From Alistipes megaguti (GTDB lineage: Bacteria; Bacteroidota; Bacteroidia; Bacteroidales; Rikenellaceae), in NCBI RefSeq assembly GCF_900604385.1, contig NZ_LR027382.1:1054001-1118000 (forward strand): a stretch of DNA of 64,000 bases, in the 5' to 3' direction. Positions 41,946 through 50,035 of this stretch are shown here, piece by piece. How positions within the stretch are numbered: position 1 is the stretch's first letter; the number at the start of each line of letters is the position of its first letter. Below the pieces are notes generated by a model. That model saw only the letters and a list, made by a program, of their open reading frames with translations, ran no database searches and was not told the origin of the DNA. The translations under genes and the position numbers were made by a program.

Positions 41946-43172
41946 ATGAGCAAACCGAAACACTTCAAAACCGCCGTGGGCGTCGCCAACCGGACGGATC
42001 CCTACGCCGTGCTGGGGTCGACACGCGTCGAAAACGACCACTTCTGGCGTTGGGGCGACGACAACCTCTTCCCACAGGCCCTGGCCCTGATGGCCCGCCG
42101 ATCGACCACCCACCGCCGAATCATCAACGACAAGGCCGACTACATCTCCGGCAAGGGCGTCATCTGCGACGAAGCCCGCCAGCCCGCCCTGGCGGAGTTC
42201 ATCGGCCGCGTCAACGGCTCGGGCGAAACCCTGCGGCAGATCCTCAACAAACTGGCCTTCGACAAGGCGTTGTTCGGAAACGCCTTCCTCGAGGTGGTCA
42301 CCGATGCCGACCACTCGTTCCTCTCGCTCTACCACCAGGACGCCTCGCGCTGCCGCGTCGCCCGCGACTCGCAGCACATCCTCCTCCACCACAACTGGGC
42401 CGCCTTCAAACCCGCCGAGGCACGTTCCCTGCCCCTCTACCCGACGTTCGAACCCCAGCAGGACGGAACCCTGCGCGCCATGATCCACTACAAGGACTAC
42501 GAACCCACGTTCGAACACTACGGCGTGCCACCCTACATCGCCGGATTCGGCGTCTCGGCCATCGCCTACAAGACCGACCGATGGAACATCTCGCGGCTCG
42601 ACAACTCGTTCCAGTTGTCGGGCGTCATGATGCTCGACTCGACGGTCGACAACGAGGCCGAAGCCGAACGCATCGTCCGCATGGCCGAGCGCAAGTTCGC
42701 CGGGAATCCCGGACAGGTGATGTTTGTCATCCGCGACGGAGGCGACGACGACAACTCGCGATTCATCCCCATCACCTCACAGAACGAGGGCGACTGGCAG
42801 GCACTGCACGAACAGGCCGTCGGCGACATCGTCGTGGCCCACTCCTGGTTCCGCACCCTGAGCGGACTGGACTACGCCTCAGGATTCAACGCCGAACGCA
42901 TCCTCCACGAGTACGAAGTGGCCCTCAACACGGTGATTCTGGCCGAGCAGGCCGAACTCACCGAGCCGATCCGCAGCGTCATCGGCACGATTCTGGGGGC
43001 AGACACCTCGTCGCTGCAGATCGTCAACCGCCCGCCAACCCGCTCGAAGCCCATCTACATGAAGGTCTGGGAGGCCCGCAAGGCCGACGGTCTGGACTAC
43101 GACCCGGAGGATCCCCGACAGCAGTACTACCTCTCCGAAATCACCAAATACAACGTCACCAGCATCGGCTGA
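41946..43172 (+). CDS. Phage portal protein
   Basis: The 408-residue protein starts MSKPKHFKTAVGVANRTD. Typical portal features include FWRWGDDNLFPQALALMARRS, INDKADYISGKG, AFDKALFGNAFLEVVTD, a beta-hairpin and stem region, and VVAHSWFRTLSGLDYASGFN near residue 300. It forms the dodecameric DNA gateway at one capsid vertex. It comes after the capsid gene, whereas portal genes usually precede protease and capsid, so the order is atypical. Confidence 0.8.
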   Translation: MSKPKHFKTAVGVANRTDPYAVLGSTRVENDHFWRWGDDNLFPQALALMARRSTTHRRIINDKADYISGKGVICDEARQPALAEFIGRVNGSGETLRQILNKLAFDKALFGNAFLEVVTDADHSFLSLYHQDASRCRVARDSQHILLHHNWAAFKPAEARSLPLYPTFEPQQDGTLRAMIHYKDYEPTFEHYGVPPYIAGFGVSAIAYKTDRWNISRLDNSFQLSGVMMLDSTVDNEAEAERIVRMAERKFAGNPGQVMFVIRDGGDDDNSRFIPITSQNEGDWQALHEQAVGDIVVAHSWFRTLSGLDYASGFNAERILHEYEVALNTVILAEQAELTEPIRSVIGTILGADTSSLQIVNRPPTRSKPIYMKVWEARKADGLDYDPEDPRQQYYLSEITKYNVTSIG

Positions 43173-43251
43173 CGGATTGCCGGGCGGTGGTTGCCGGTTT
43201 CAACCGGCGGCCGTTACCCGGTCCCTCGCACCGCAAACATTCCTTCACGCC

Positions 43252-43725
43252 ATGAATACCCTCATCACCACCACCCAACTCCTGCAACAGGCCTTCGGAA
43301 GCGGCGAATACCTGCCGCCCGACACCTTCTCCGAGGCCGACATCGCCGCCGCCGAAGAGCGGTATCTTCTCCCCGTAATCGGCCCGGCACTCCATGAGCG
43401 GCTCCTCGCCGGCGACTATGCCGACCTGCGCGACAGCTACCTCGCACGGCCGCTGACCCTCTTCACGCGGCTGATGCTCCAACCGCGGCTCGACATCCGC
43501 ACCGGGCAGTGCGGCACCTCGGCCCCGAAAAGCTCCTGGGGCCAGCCCGCCGACGAAGAGGCCCGGCGCCGCCAGTGCCGGGCGCTGCGTGCCGAAGCCC
43601 GTTCGCTGCTGCACCGGGCCGTCAGGTACCTCGACCGCCACCGCGAAGAGTTCCCCGAATACCGCCCCGAGCGGAACATCCTGAAACGCTGTACGACCGA
43701 TGGAGGCTTTGTACAGATTCGTTAG
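43252..43725 (+). CDS. DUF6712-like virion protein
   Basis: The 157-residue protein starts MNTLITTTQLLQQAF and has a helical N-terminus (EADIAAAEERYLLPVIGPAL), then R-rich HREEFPEYRPERNILKRC. In Bacteroidetes prophages a protein of this type (DUF6712) sits downstream of the portal gene. The family call is from memory of that pattern and was not searched. It overlaps the holin-like gene by 26 bp. Confidence 0.6.
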   Translation: MNTLITTTQLLQQAFGSGEYLPPDTFSEADIAAAEERYLLPVIGPALHERLLAGDYADLRDSYLARPLTLFTRLMLQPRLDIRTGQCGTSAPKSSWGQPADEEARRRQCRALRAEARSLLHRAVRYLDRHREEFPEYRPERNILKRCTTDGGFVQIR

Positions 43726-44152
43726 CGGCATCGCGGCTGGAATTGCCGCGCTGTTCGCCCCGATCCAGCCGCTGGTCATCACGACGATGCTCTTCATCGG
43801 CGTGGACTTCCTCTCGGGGGTCTTCGCCGACCGGGCCGCCGCCCGGCGCGAAGGCCGGAAATGGTATTTTGAAAGCTGCAAGGCCTGGCGCACGGTCCTC
43901 AAGACGGCTCTCGTCCTGACGGCCATCGTCATGGCCTGGCTGATAGATCGCTGCGTGCCGGACTTCATGCAGCTCAATCTGGCCAAGCTCTTCACGGGAT
44001 TCACCTGCGGCGTAGAGTTGTGGTCGTTCCTCGAGAATGCCGCCCAGCTCTCCGAAGCCCCGCTCTTCCGCTGGCTGCGCCGCTATGCCAAACGCCGGAT
44101 GGAGAAAGAACTGCAAATCGACGAAAAAGAGGATGGCACGAGGACTCGATAA
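43700..44152 (+). CDS. Holin-like membrane protein
   Basis: The 150-residue protein has about three hydrophobic segments (GIAAGIAALFAPIQPLVITTMLF, KTALVLTAIVMAWLI, and GFTCGVELWSFL) with GVDFLSGVFADR between. Size, pattern and position match the phage holin family of Bacteroidetes phages, which permeabilise the inner membrane at the end of infection. It overlaps the next gene by 20 bp. Confidence 0.7.
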   Translation: MEALYRFVSGIAAGIAALFAPIQPLVITTMLFIGVDFLSGVFADRAAARREGRKWYFESCKAWRTVLKTALVLTAIVMAWLIDRCVPDFMQLNLAKLFTGFTCGVELWSFLENAAQLSEAPLFRWLRRYAKRRMEKELQIDEKEDGTRTR

Positions 44153-44540
44153 CCGCAATCCCGGCAATATCCGCCGTTCGAAGGTCCGCTACCGGGGCGA
44201 GGTGCGTCCCTCGCGCGACCCCGACTTCAAGCAGTTCGAAACGCTGGCCTGGGGCTATCGGGCCATCTTCGTCCTGCTGGACACCTACCGCATCCGCTAC
44301 GGGCTCGACACCATCCGCGGGATGATCTCCCGCTGGGCCCCGCCCTCGGAGAACCATACCGACCTCTACATCCGCGCCGTGGCCGCCGATACGGGCATCG
44401 ACCCCGATGAGCCGCTCGACACGCGCGACGCCGGAACGATGATCCCGCTGGCGGCGGCCATCTCGCGCGTGGAGAACGGGGCCCCGGCCGACATACGGCA
44501 GGTGGCCGACGGATGGGAGCTTTTTCTGTCACCCGAATGA
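44133..44540 (+). CDS. P5-like phage structural/lysozyme-type protein
   Basis: The 135-residue protein begins MARGLDNRNPGNIRRS, followed by DPDFKQFETLAWGYRAIFVLLDTYRI, DTIRGMISRWAPPSENHTDLYI and DTGIDPDEPLD. This matches the RGIRNNNPGNIR... family annotated as structural protein P5 in many Bacteroidetes and other phages, which is associated with cell-wall degradation. A holin-like gene directly upstream supports a lysis role. It is the last gene of the cassette; comEC follows after 33 bp. Confidence 0.75.
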   Translation: MARGLDNRNPGNIRRSKVRYRGEVRPSRDPDFKQFETLAWGYRAIFVLLDTYRIRYGLDTIRGMISRWAPPSENHTDLYIRAVAADTGIDPDEPLDTRDAGTMIPLAAAISRVENGAPADIRQVADGWELFLSPE

Positions 44541-44573
44541 CTTTTTTTCGTCTGTTTTGATTATCTTGCAGGT

Positions 44574-46052
44574 ATGAAAATCGCCTGCCTGCTGGATCGG
44601 CTCAATCGGATGCCGATGGTCAAGCTCCTCGCACCCTTCGCCGCGGGGATTGCCTTGGCCGGAATGTACGAACTGCCCCTGTGGTTTCTCGCAGGGGCTT
44701 TCGTCTGTACGGGCATCGTGGCTCTCCTCTTCCGTTCGGGAGCGGCCGCCGTGGCGATGCTCCTCACGTCGGGATTCGCCGCGGCACAACTCCGGGCTCC
44801 CGAAATTTCGGTCCCCCGGGAGGTGTACACCCTCTACGAAGTCGTCGTGGAGGGATTTCCCGTCGAACGGGAGCGCTATTCGGTCGCCGATGCCGCAGTC
44901 ACGGCCTGGCGCGACCCGGCGAATGGCCATTGGCACGCTTCGGAGAGCCGGATCCGGCTCTATGCCGATTCGTTGATCCGGCTTCGGGACGGAGAGCGGA
45001 TCCGCTGCCGGGGTCGTGTGAGGCCGTTCCAGGGCGGAGCCGAGAGCTACCGGCAGCTGATGGAACGGAGGGGCTATGCCGGAACGCTGTGGATTGGAGA
45101 ACGGGCGATCTTCGACCGGGAGGAGCCCCGGGGTGCCTCCCTGCACCGCCGGGCTGTCGAACGTCTCGACCGTCTGCCGATGGCTCCCGAAGCCCGGGCC
45201 GTCGTCGAGGCGATGGCTGCGGGCGAACGGCGCGGAATCCCCGCCGAACTCCGCACTGTCTACTCCCGAAGCGGTTTTTCGCACCTGCTGGCCGTATCGG
45301 GGCTCCATACGGGGATTGTCTTCGTCGTGGTGAACGCCCTGCTCTGGTGGCTGCCCCTGCTGCGGCGCGGGCACCTCTGGAAGAACCTTCTCGCAGCGGC
45401 GGCCATCTGGCTCTTTGTCGCCGCGGCCGGATTCCCGCCCAGCGCCATACGGGCCGCCGTGATGTGCACCTTCCTCCAGGCCGCACTCGCCTCCGCGTCG
45501 GAGTATGTCGGAATGAATGCCCTGGCCCTGGCGGCCTTCGGGATGCTGCTCTGGAATCCCAACTGGATCGGCGACCTGAGTTTCCTGCTCTCGTTCCTCG
45601 CCGTCGCAGGGATTCTCCTCTGGGGTGTGCCCCTCTGCCGCAGGTGCCGGACCCGCCACCGATGGCTGAATGCCGTGAGCGACGCCTACGTGATCGGGTT
45701 GACGGCCACACTGGCTACGGCTCCGCTCGTCTCGCACACCTTCGGCATAGTTCCCTTGGCCGGGCTGGTCGTCAATCCGGTGGCCATCCTGCTGGCCGGG
45801 GTCGTGGTATTCGGCGGTGCGCTCTGGATGCTCCTGCCCGTCGGATGGCTTGCGCCGCTCTTCGGGCTGGTGACAGGCAAGGCCGCCGAAGCGGTCAACT
45901 TCCTGGCCCGGGCGACCGCCGCACTGCCCGGAGGCACAACCGACTATACGCTCGAAAAGGCTCCCACCATACTCCTCTATGCGGTTTTCCTTCTTGCAAC
46001 GCTCGCCGCAGGGTGCCGGGAACCGAAAAAAAGCCTACCTTTGCGTCCGTAA
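44574..46052 (+). CDS. ComEC/Rec2-type membrane protein without MBL domain
   Basis: The 492-residue protein has a DUF4131-like N-terminus (two helices, then an OB-like VEGFPVERERYS region) and the competence domain, with HLLAVSGLHTGIVFVVVNALLWWLPLL (cut), PPSAIRAAVMC and YVGMNALALAAFGMLLWNPNWIGD. ComEC carries one strand of DNA across the inner membrane in natural transformation. No metallo-beta-lactamase domain is attached, as ComEC of several Bacteroidetes. It directly follows the phage cassette on the same strand. Confidence 0.88.
   Translation: MKIACLLDRLNRMPMVKLLAPFAAGIALAGMYELPLWFLAGAFVCTGIVALLFRSGAAAVAMLLTSGFAAAQLRAPEISVPREVYTLYEVVVEGFPVERERYSVADAAVTAWRDPANGHWHASESRIRLYADSLIRLRDGERIRCRGRVRPFQGGAESYRQLMERRGYAGTLWIGERAIFDREEPRGASLHRRAVERLDRLPMAPEARAVVEAMAAGERRGIPAELRTVYSRSGFSHLLAVSGLHTGIVFVVVNALLWWLPLLRRGHLWKNLLAAAAIWLFVAAAGFPPSAIRAAVMCTFLQAALASASEYVGMNALALAAFGMLLWNPNWIGDLSFLLSFLAVAGILLWGVPLCRRCRTRHRWLNAVSDAYVIGLTATLATAPLVSHTFGIVPLAGLVVNPVAILLAGVVVFGGALWMLLPVGWLAPLFGLVTGKAAEAVNFLARATAALPGGTTDYTLEKAPTILLYAVFLLATLAAGCREPKKSLPLRP
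46036..46043 (+). promoter_or_regulatory. -7 box (TACCTTTG) for the THUMP-like methyltransferase
   Basis: TACCTTTG overlaps the comEC 3' end, 28 bp before the next ATG. Full TAnnTTTG match with no clear -33. Confidence 0.45.
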
Positions 46053-46070
46053 AACAAACGCTTTCGACCC

Positions 46071-47216
46071 ATGATCACCGCCGAGGAATACGACCTGCTC
46101 CGTAGCGACGAGCTCCGGCAAGCGATTGCCGCCGCCCGGGGCCGCGACCCGCTGGAGGTGGCGCTCGACCGGACGGTTCCCCATGCCCGGCTTGTCGCCA
46201 CGCAGGTCAAGTACCTCGCACGCGCCGAACGCAAACTCCCGACGTATGCCGCCGCGCAGTGCATCCTGCCTCCGCGGGCCTTCGAACAGGCCTCGAGCGA
46301 AGCCGCGGCCGCCCACAAACGCATCGCGGGCGACACGGTGCTGGACCTCACCTGCGGACTGGGGGTCGATGCGCTCTATCTCGCCCGGCATTTCCGCCGC
46401 GTCGTGGCCCTCGAACGCGACCCGCTGCTGGCCCGCATCACAGCCGACAACCTTTCGAGAATGGGAGTTGCGAATATCGAGGTCGTAAACAGTTCGGCCG
46501 AGGAATTTCTCGGCCGCAAAGGGTTGCATTTCGACTGGGTTTATGCCGATCCCGACCGCCGTTCGGCCGAAGGACGCAAGCAGGTGCGGCTCGAAGCCTG
46601 CTCGCCCGACATCGTGGCCCTGAAACCGGCGATCGACCGGATCGCGCCGCGGCTCTGCCTGAAAAACTCCCCGCTGTTCGATGTGGACGAGGCCCTGCGG
46701 CTCTTTCCCGGAAGCCGCGTGGAGGTCGTCTCGTCGGGCGACGAGTGCAAGGAGGTCGTGGTCTATGCCGACGGCTCGGGACCGCTCGTTACGGCCACGG
46801 CGCTCGGTACAGGGAGCTTCTCGGCCCGGCCCGGAGCCGCCGCGCCCGAAGCCCCGGCATTCGATCCGGCGCGTTACCACTGGTTGGTGGTCCCGGACGT
46901 CGCCCTCCAGAAAGCCCGCCTCACGCGCCTCCATCTGGCCGGGAAGGCCGACTGCTGGAGCGACCTCGGATTCGGATTCGCCGAAGAGGAGCCGCACGGC
47001 ATCATCGGGCGCGTACTGCCCGTCGAGCGGATCGAGCCCTACGACCCGAAGCGGCTGAAGCGAGAACTGAAAGGCCGCGGCCTCGAACTCCTCAAACGCG
47101 ACTTCCCGCTCCCGGCCGAGGAGCTCATGCGGCGCCTCGGCACCCGTCCCGGCGCCGACCAGCGGATGGCCTTCACGAAAATCGGGAACGATTTTTGGGC
47201 GATCCGCCTAAAATAG
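46071..47216 (+). CDS. SAM-dependent methyltransferase with a THUMP-like domain
   Basis: The 381-residue protein has a helical N-terminus (HARLVATQVKYLARAERKLP), a Rossmann SAM site VLDLTCGLGVDALYLA (about residues 92-107), FDWVYADPDRRS (the catalytic-loop D-P-D-R) and a C-terminal THUMP-like domain (DECKEVVVYADGSG, then QRMAFTKIGNDFWAIRLK). This is a known Bacteroidetes family, probably acting on RNA. The substrate is unknown. Confidence 0.85.
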   Translation: MITAEEYDLLRSDELRQAIAAARGRDPLEVALDRTVPHARLVATQVKYLARAERKLPTYAAAQCILPPRAFEQASSEAAAAHKRIAGDTVLDLTCGLGVDALYLARHFRRVVALERDPLLARITADNLSRMGVANIEVVNSSAEEFLGRKGLHFDWVYADPDRRSAEGRKQVRLEACSPDIVALKPAIDRIAPRLCLKNSPLFDVDEALRLFPGSRVEVVSSGDECKEVVVYADGSGPLVTATALGTGSFSARPGAAAPEAPAFDPARYHWLVVPDVALQKARLTRLHLAGKADCWSDLGFGFAEEEPHGIIGRVLPVERIEPYDPKRLKRELKGRGLELLKRDFPLPAEELMRRLGTRPGADQRMAFTKIGNDFWAIRLK

Positions 47217-47225
47217 CTATCTTTG
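47194..47225 (+). promoter_or_regulatory. Consensus promoter for the yihY-like gene
   Basis: -33 TTTG (47194-47197) and -7 TATCTTTG (47218-47225) are 20 bp apart, matching the Bacteroidetes consensus exactly. It lies 31 bp before the ATG at 47257. Confidence 0.75.
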
Positions 47226-47256
47226 TCGAATAGCACCGCGATGGCGGACCGAGCCC

Positions 47257-48561
47257 ATGATACTCCGAAAACTCTTCACCTACTTTACCGATACGATCTT
47301 CCGGGAGGACATCAACGAATGGCGCAATCCCGTCGTACGGTGGCTCGTACAGCAATACCGGCTACTCTTCTACACGGCCCGCGGGCTGGTCGAGCACGGA
47401 ACGCTGGTCCGCTCCGCAGCGCTCACCTTCTACACGCTCATGTCGCTCGTGCCGCTCCTGGCCCTGGTCTTCGCCGTGGTCAAGGGTTTCGGCCTCGCCG
47501 ACGGACTCGTCGAAAACCTCTACGAGCTCTTTCCTCAACACCCCGAAACCGTCGACTACATCGTCGGATTCGCCGAAAACGCCCTGGCCCGAACCCAGGG
47601 CGGCGTCGTGGCCGCCGTGGGCCTGGTGATGCTCTTCTGGGCCGTGATCCGCGTCTTTGGGTCGATCGAAAACGCCTTCAACAACATCTGGGAGGTCAAG
47701 GTCGAACGAAGCATCGCCCGTCAGTGGACCGACTACATCGCCGTGGTGATGATCGTCCCCGTGCTCTGGATCCTCGCCAATGCTGTCGGCAACTACATCG
47801 AGCAAGTCCTGGGCCTCTACGACAAGTGGTACTTCACGACCCTCTCCCGCCTGGCCTCGATGGTCGTCATCTGGACGATGTTCACCCTGCTCTACCTGAT
47901 CATCCCCAACGCCCGGGTGCGGTTCCAGAGCGCCCTGATGGCCGGAATCGTCGCCGGGACCATCTTCCTGCTCTTCCAGTGGGGCTACGTCTACGTCCAG
48001 CGCTGGATGACCTCCTACAACGCCGTCTACGGCAGTTTCGCCGCCCTGCCGCTCTTCCTCATCTGGATGCAGACCTCCTGGGAGATCCTTCTCTTCGGCG
48101 GCGAGCTCTCGTTCGCCTACCAGAACATCAGCCGCTTCGCCGAGGAGCGCGAATCGCTGCGCATCAGCTACGACCAGCGCCGCAAGGTGCTCCTCGCGGT
48201 GATGATTCTCGTAGCACGTAACTTCCGCGACCACGGCGGAACGCTCCCGACCGACGAGATCCGCAAACGCCTCGAGCTCCCGACCCGAATCGTCAACGAC
48301 ATTCTCTTCCAGCTCGTGCAGGCCGGACAACTGATCGCCGTGCGCAGCGGCGACGGCGAACGCGAAGTGGCCTTCGCCCCGGCCCACGACCTCTCGTCGA
48401 TCACCGTCTACGGCATCCTCGAAGCCGTCGAACGCACCGGACAGACCACCCTCGACCTGGAACAAACCCCCGAACTGGCCCGCATGAACCGCGAAGTGGA
48501 GACACTCAAGGAGGAGGTCCTCCACTCGCCGAACAACGTGCGATTGACAGACCTGCTGTAA
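47257..48561 (+). CDS. YihY/BrkB family membrane protein
   Basis: The 434-residue protein has six transmembrane helices in the first about 290 residues. The signature AALTFYTLMSLVPLLALVFA is followed by FWAVIRVFGSIENAFNNIWEV and LPLFLIWMQTSWEILLFGGELSFAYQ (parts). The C-terminal about 130 residues form a winged-helix-like cytoplasmic domain (ATRIVNDILFQLVQAGQL-type). It was once annotated as RNase BN; its function remains unclear. It is followed 16 bp later by the DUF2520 gene. Confidence 0.9.
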   Translation: MILRKLFTYFTDTIFREDINEWRNPVVRWLVQQYRLLFYTARGLVEHGTLVRSAALTFYTLMSLVPLLALVFAVVKGFGLADGLVENLYELFPQHPETVDYIVGFAENALARTQGGVVAAVGLVMLFWAVIRVFGSIENAFNNIWEVKVERSIARQWTDYIAVVMIVPVLWILANAVGNYIEQVLGLYDKWYFTTLSRLASMVVIWTMFTLLYLIIPNARVRFQSALMAGIVAGTIFLLFQWGYVYVQRWMTSYNAVYGSFAALPLFLIWMQTSWEILLFGGELSFAYQNISRFAEERESLRISYDQRRKVLLAVMILVARNFRDHGGTLPTDEIRKRLELPTRIVNDILFQLVQAGQLIAVRSGDGEREVAFAPAHDLSSITVYGILEAVERTGQTTLDLEQTPELARMNREVETLKEEVLHSPNNVRLTDLL

Positions 48562-48577
48562 ATCAGGAATAAAAGAG

Positions 48578-49357
48578 ATGAAACGAGTCGTCATTATCGG
48601 AAGCGGAAACCTGGCAGAGGCCCTGGCTCTGGCCATCGCCGGAAGCGGTCTGGAACTCCTCCAGCTCTTCGCCCGCAATCCGGAACGGGGCCGTACCGTC
48701 GCCGCCCTGGCCGGATGCAGCTGGAGCTCCGACCCCGAAGCGCTCCGCCGCGACGCCGACCTCTATCTGATCGCCGTGAGCGACCGCGCCGTGGGCGAGG
48801 TGGCCTCGCAGCTGCCCATCCCCGAGGGGGCGGTCGTGGCCCATACGGCCGGCAGCGTCCCGCTGGAGGCTCTTCCGGAGCGATTTGCGCGCCGTGCGGT
48901 CTTCTACCCGATGCAGACCTTCACCAAGGGCCGCCGGGTCGATTTTTCGGAAATCCCGGTCTTCCTCGAAACTTCGGACCCCGGATTCCGGGCCGAACTC
49001 GAAGCCTTTGCCCGCACGCTCTCCCGGACGGTGCTCTGGGCCGACTCCGCACAGCGGGGCAAAGTGCACCTTGCCGCGGTCTTTGCCTGCAACTTCGCCA
49101 ACCACATGTACGCCCTGGGCGAGGCGGTGGTCCGCAGCGCCGGGCTCGACTTTGCGGTACTCAAGCCGCTGATCGCCGAAACCGCCGCCAAGGCCTGCGA
49201 CGCCCGCTCGCCGCGCGACGTGCAGACCGGCCCCGCCATACGCAACGACACCGCCACGCAGGAGCGGCACCTCGCCCTGCTCGACGGCAACCCGACCCTT
49301 CAGGAGATCTATACCCAAATCAGCGAAAACATATGGAAAACTTCAAGGAATCAATAG
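48578..49357 (+). CDS. DUF2520 / Rossmann-like protein
   Basis: The 259-residue protein begins KRVVIIGSGNLAEALALAIAG, a classical G-x-G-x2-[AG] NAD(P)-binding fold. It continues with FYPMQTFTKGRRVDFSEIPVFLE and the helical C-terminal domain (VFACNFANHMYALGEAV, TGPAIRNDTATQERHLALL) of the DUF2520 family. The substrate is unknown. It overlaps the kdsC-like gene by 25 bp. Confidence 0.88.
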   Translation: MKRVVIIGSGNLAEALALAIAGSGLELLQLFARNPERGRTVAALAGCSWSSDPEALRRDADLYLIAVSDRAVGEVASQLPIPEGAVVAHTAGSVPLEALPERFARRAVFYPMQTFTKGRRVDFSEIPVFLETSDPGFRAELEAFARTLSRTVLWADSAQRGKVHLAAVFACNFANHMYALGEAVVRSAGLDFAVLKPLIAETAAKACDARSPRDVQTGPAIRNDTATQERHLALLDGNPTLQEIYTQISENIWKTSRNQ

Positions 49358-49878
49358 CACGCTGCCGGACCTTCATCTTCGATGTTGACGGCGTGATGAC
49401 CGACGGCGGGATCATCCCGACCGTCGACGGTGACTTCATCCGCCGCTACAACGCCAAGGACGGCTATGCGCTGGCCTACGCCATCAAACTGGGCTACCGT
49501 GTCTGCATCATCACCGGAGGACGCGGCAAGACGCTCGAGCACCGGCTTCGGATGCTCGGGATCCGCCACTACTACGTCGACTGCATGGACAAGATCGCGG
49601 CCATGCGCGAATACCTCGCCCGCGAAGGGGTCGACCCGGCCGACGTCATCTATATGGGCGACGACATCCCCGATCTGGAGTGTATGCGCGAAGTAGGGAT
49701 TCCGGTCTGCCCGTCGGATGCCGCCGCCGAGGTGATCGAGGCTTCGCGCTATGTCTCGGAGTTCAAAGGGGGCGAAGGGGCCGTGCGCGACATCATCGAA
49801 CAGGTGCTCCGGGCCCACGGCGACTGGGCGCGCGACTCGATGGGCGTCACACCGTCGTCGCTCGTCGCCTCGCGCTGA
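49333..49878 (+). CDS. HAD phosphatase, KdsC-like (KDO-8-phosphate phosphatase)
   Basis: The 181-residue protein has HAD motif I FDVDGVMTDGGI, motif II (ITGGRGK), and motifs III/IV near MGDDIPDLECMREVG. Proteins of this size with DVDGVxTDG are the KdsC type, which makes KDO for LPS core. The ATG at 49333 keeps MENFKESIARCRTFIFDVDG in frame. The C-terminal 20 residues (RDSMGVTPSSLVASR) are not part of the catalytic core. Confidence 0.9.
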   Translation: MENFKESIARCRTFIFDVDGVMTDGGIIPTVDGDFIRRYNAKDGYALAYAIKLGYRVCIITGGRGKTLEHRLRMLGIRHYYVDCMDKIAAMREYLAREGVDPADVIYMGDDIPDLECMREVGIPVCPSDAAAEVIEASRYVSEFKGGEGAVRDIIEQVLRAHGDWARDSMGVTPSSLVASR

Positions 49879-49923
49879 CCGATCCCGTGCCGACCGATCC
49901 GTCGACCGATCCGTCGACCGCCT
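49879..49923. repeat. CCGATCCGTCGA tandem repeat after the kdsC-like gene
   Basis: About two and a half copies of a 12-bp unit (CCGATCCGTCGA) begin next to the stop codon, after one diverged copy (CCGATCCCGTGC). Another example of a repeat at a gene end. Confidence 0.75.
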
Positions 49924-49979
49924 AAAAGCCCCGGCCCGAAATACGACCGACCCCGGAATATACGGCTGTAATCAGTCAC

Positions 49980-50016
49980 AAAAAAAGATCCCGAACGCGA
50001 AGTTCGGGATCTTTTC
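49980..50016. terminator. Bidirectional terminator between convergent genes
   Basis: AGATCCCGAAC (49986-49996) pairs with GTTCGGGATCT (50002-50012) in a perfect 11-bp stem with a 5-nt loop. A-run before and T-run after make it usable by both the kdsC-like gene and the minus-strand locus. Confidence 0.9.
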
Positions 50017-50035
50017 ATTTCAGCATGCGCGGCCG

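Noticed and set aside
40239..42518. Long minus-strand open frame opposite the protease, capsid and portal genes
   Set aside because: It is antisense to well-supported phage-type genes. The translation has no recognisable fold and no ribosome-binding context.
44561..44568. Promoter directly before the comEC-like start codon (TATCTTGC)
   Set aside because: It does not fit TAnnTTTG and lies only 6 bp from the ATG. The promoter, if any, is not resolved.
35940..44600. Prophage attachment sites flanking the phage-derived cassette
   Set aside because: I looked for direct repeats or tRNA gene ends on both sides and saw none by eye. Absence was not proven by computation.
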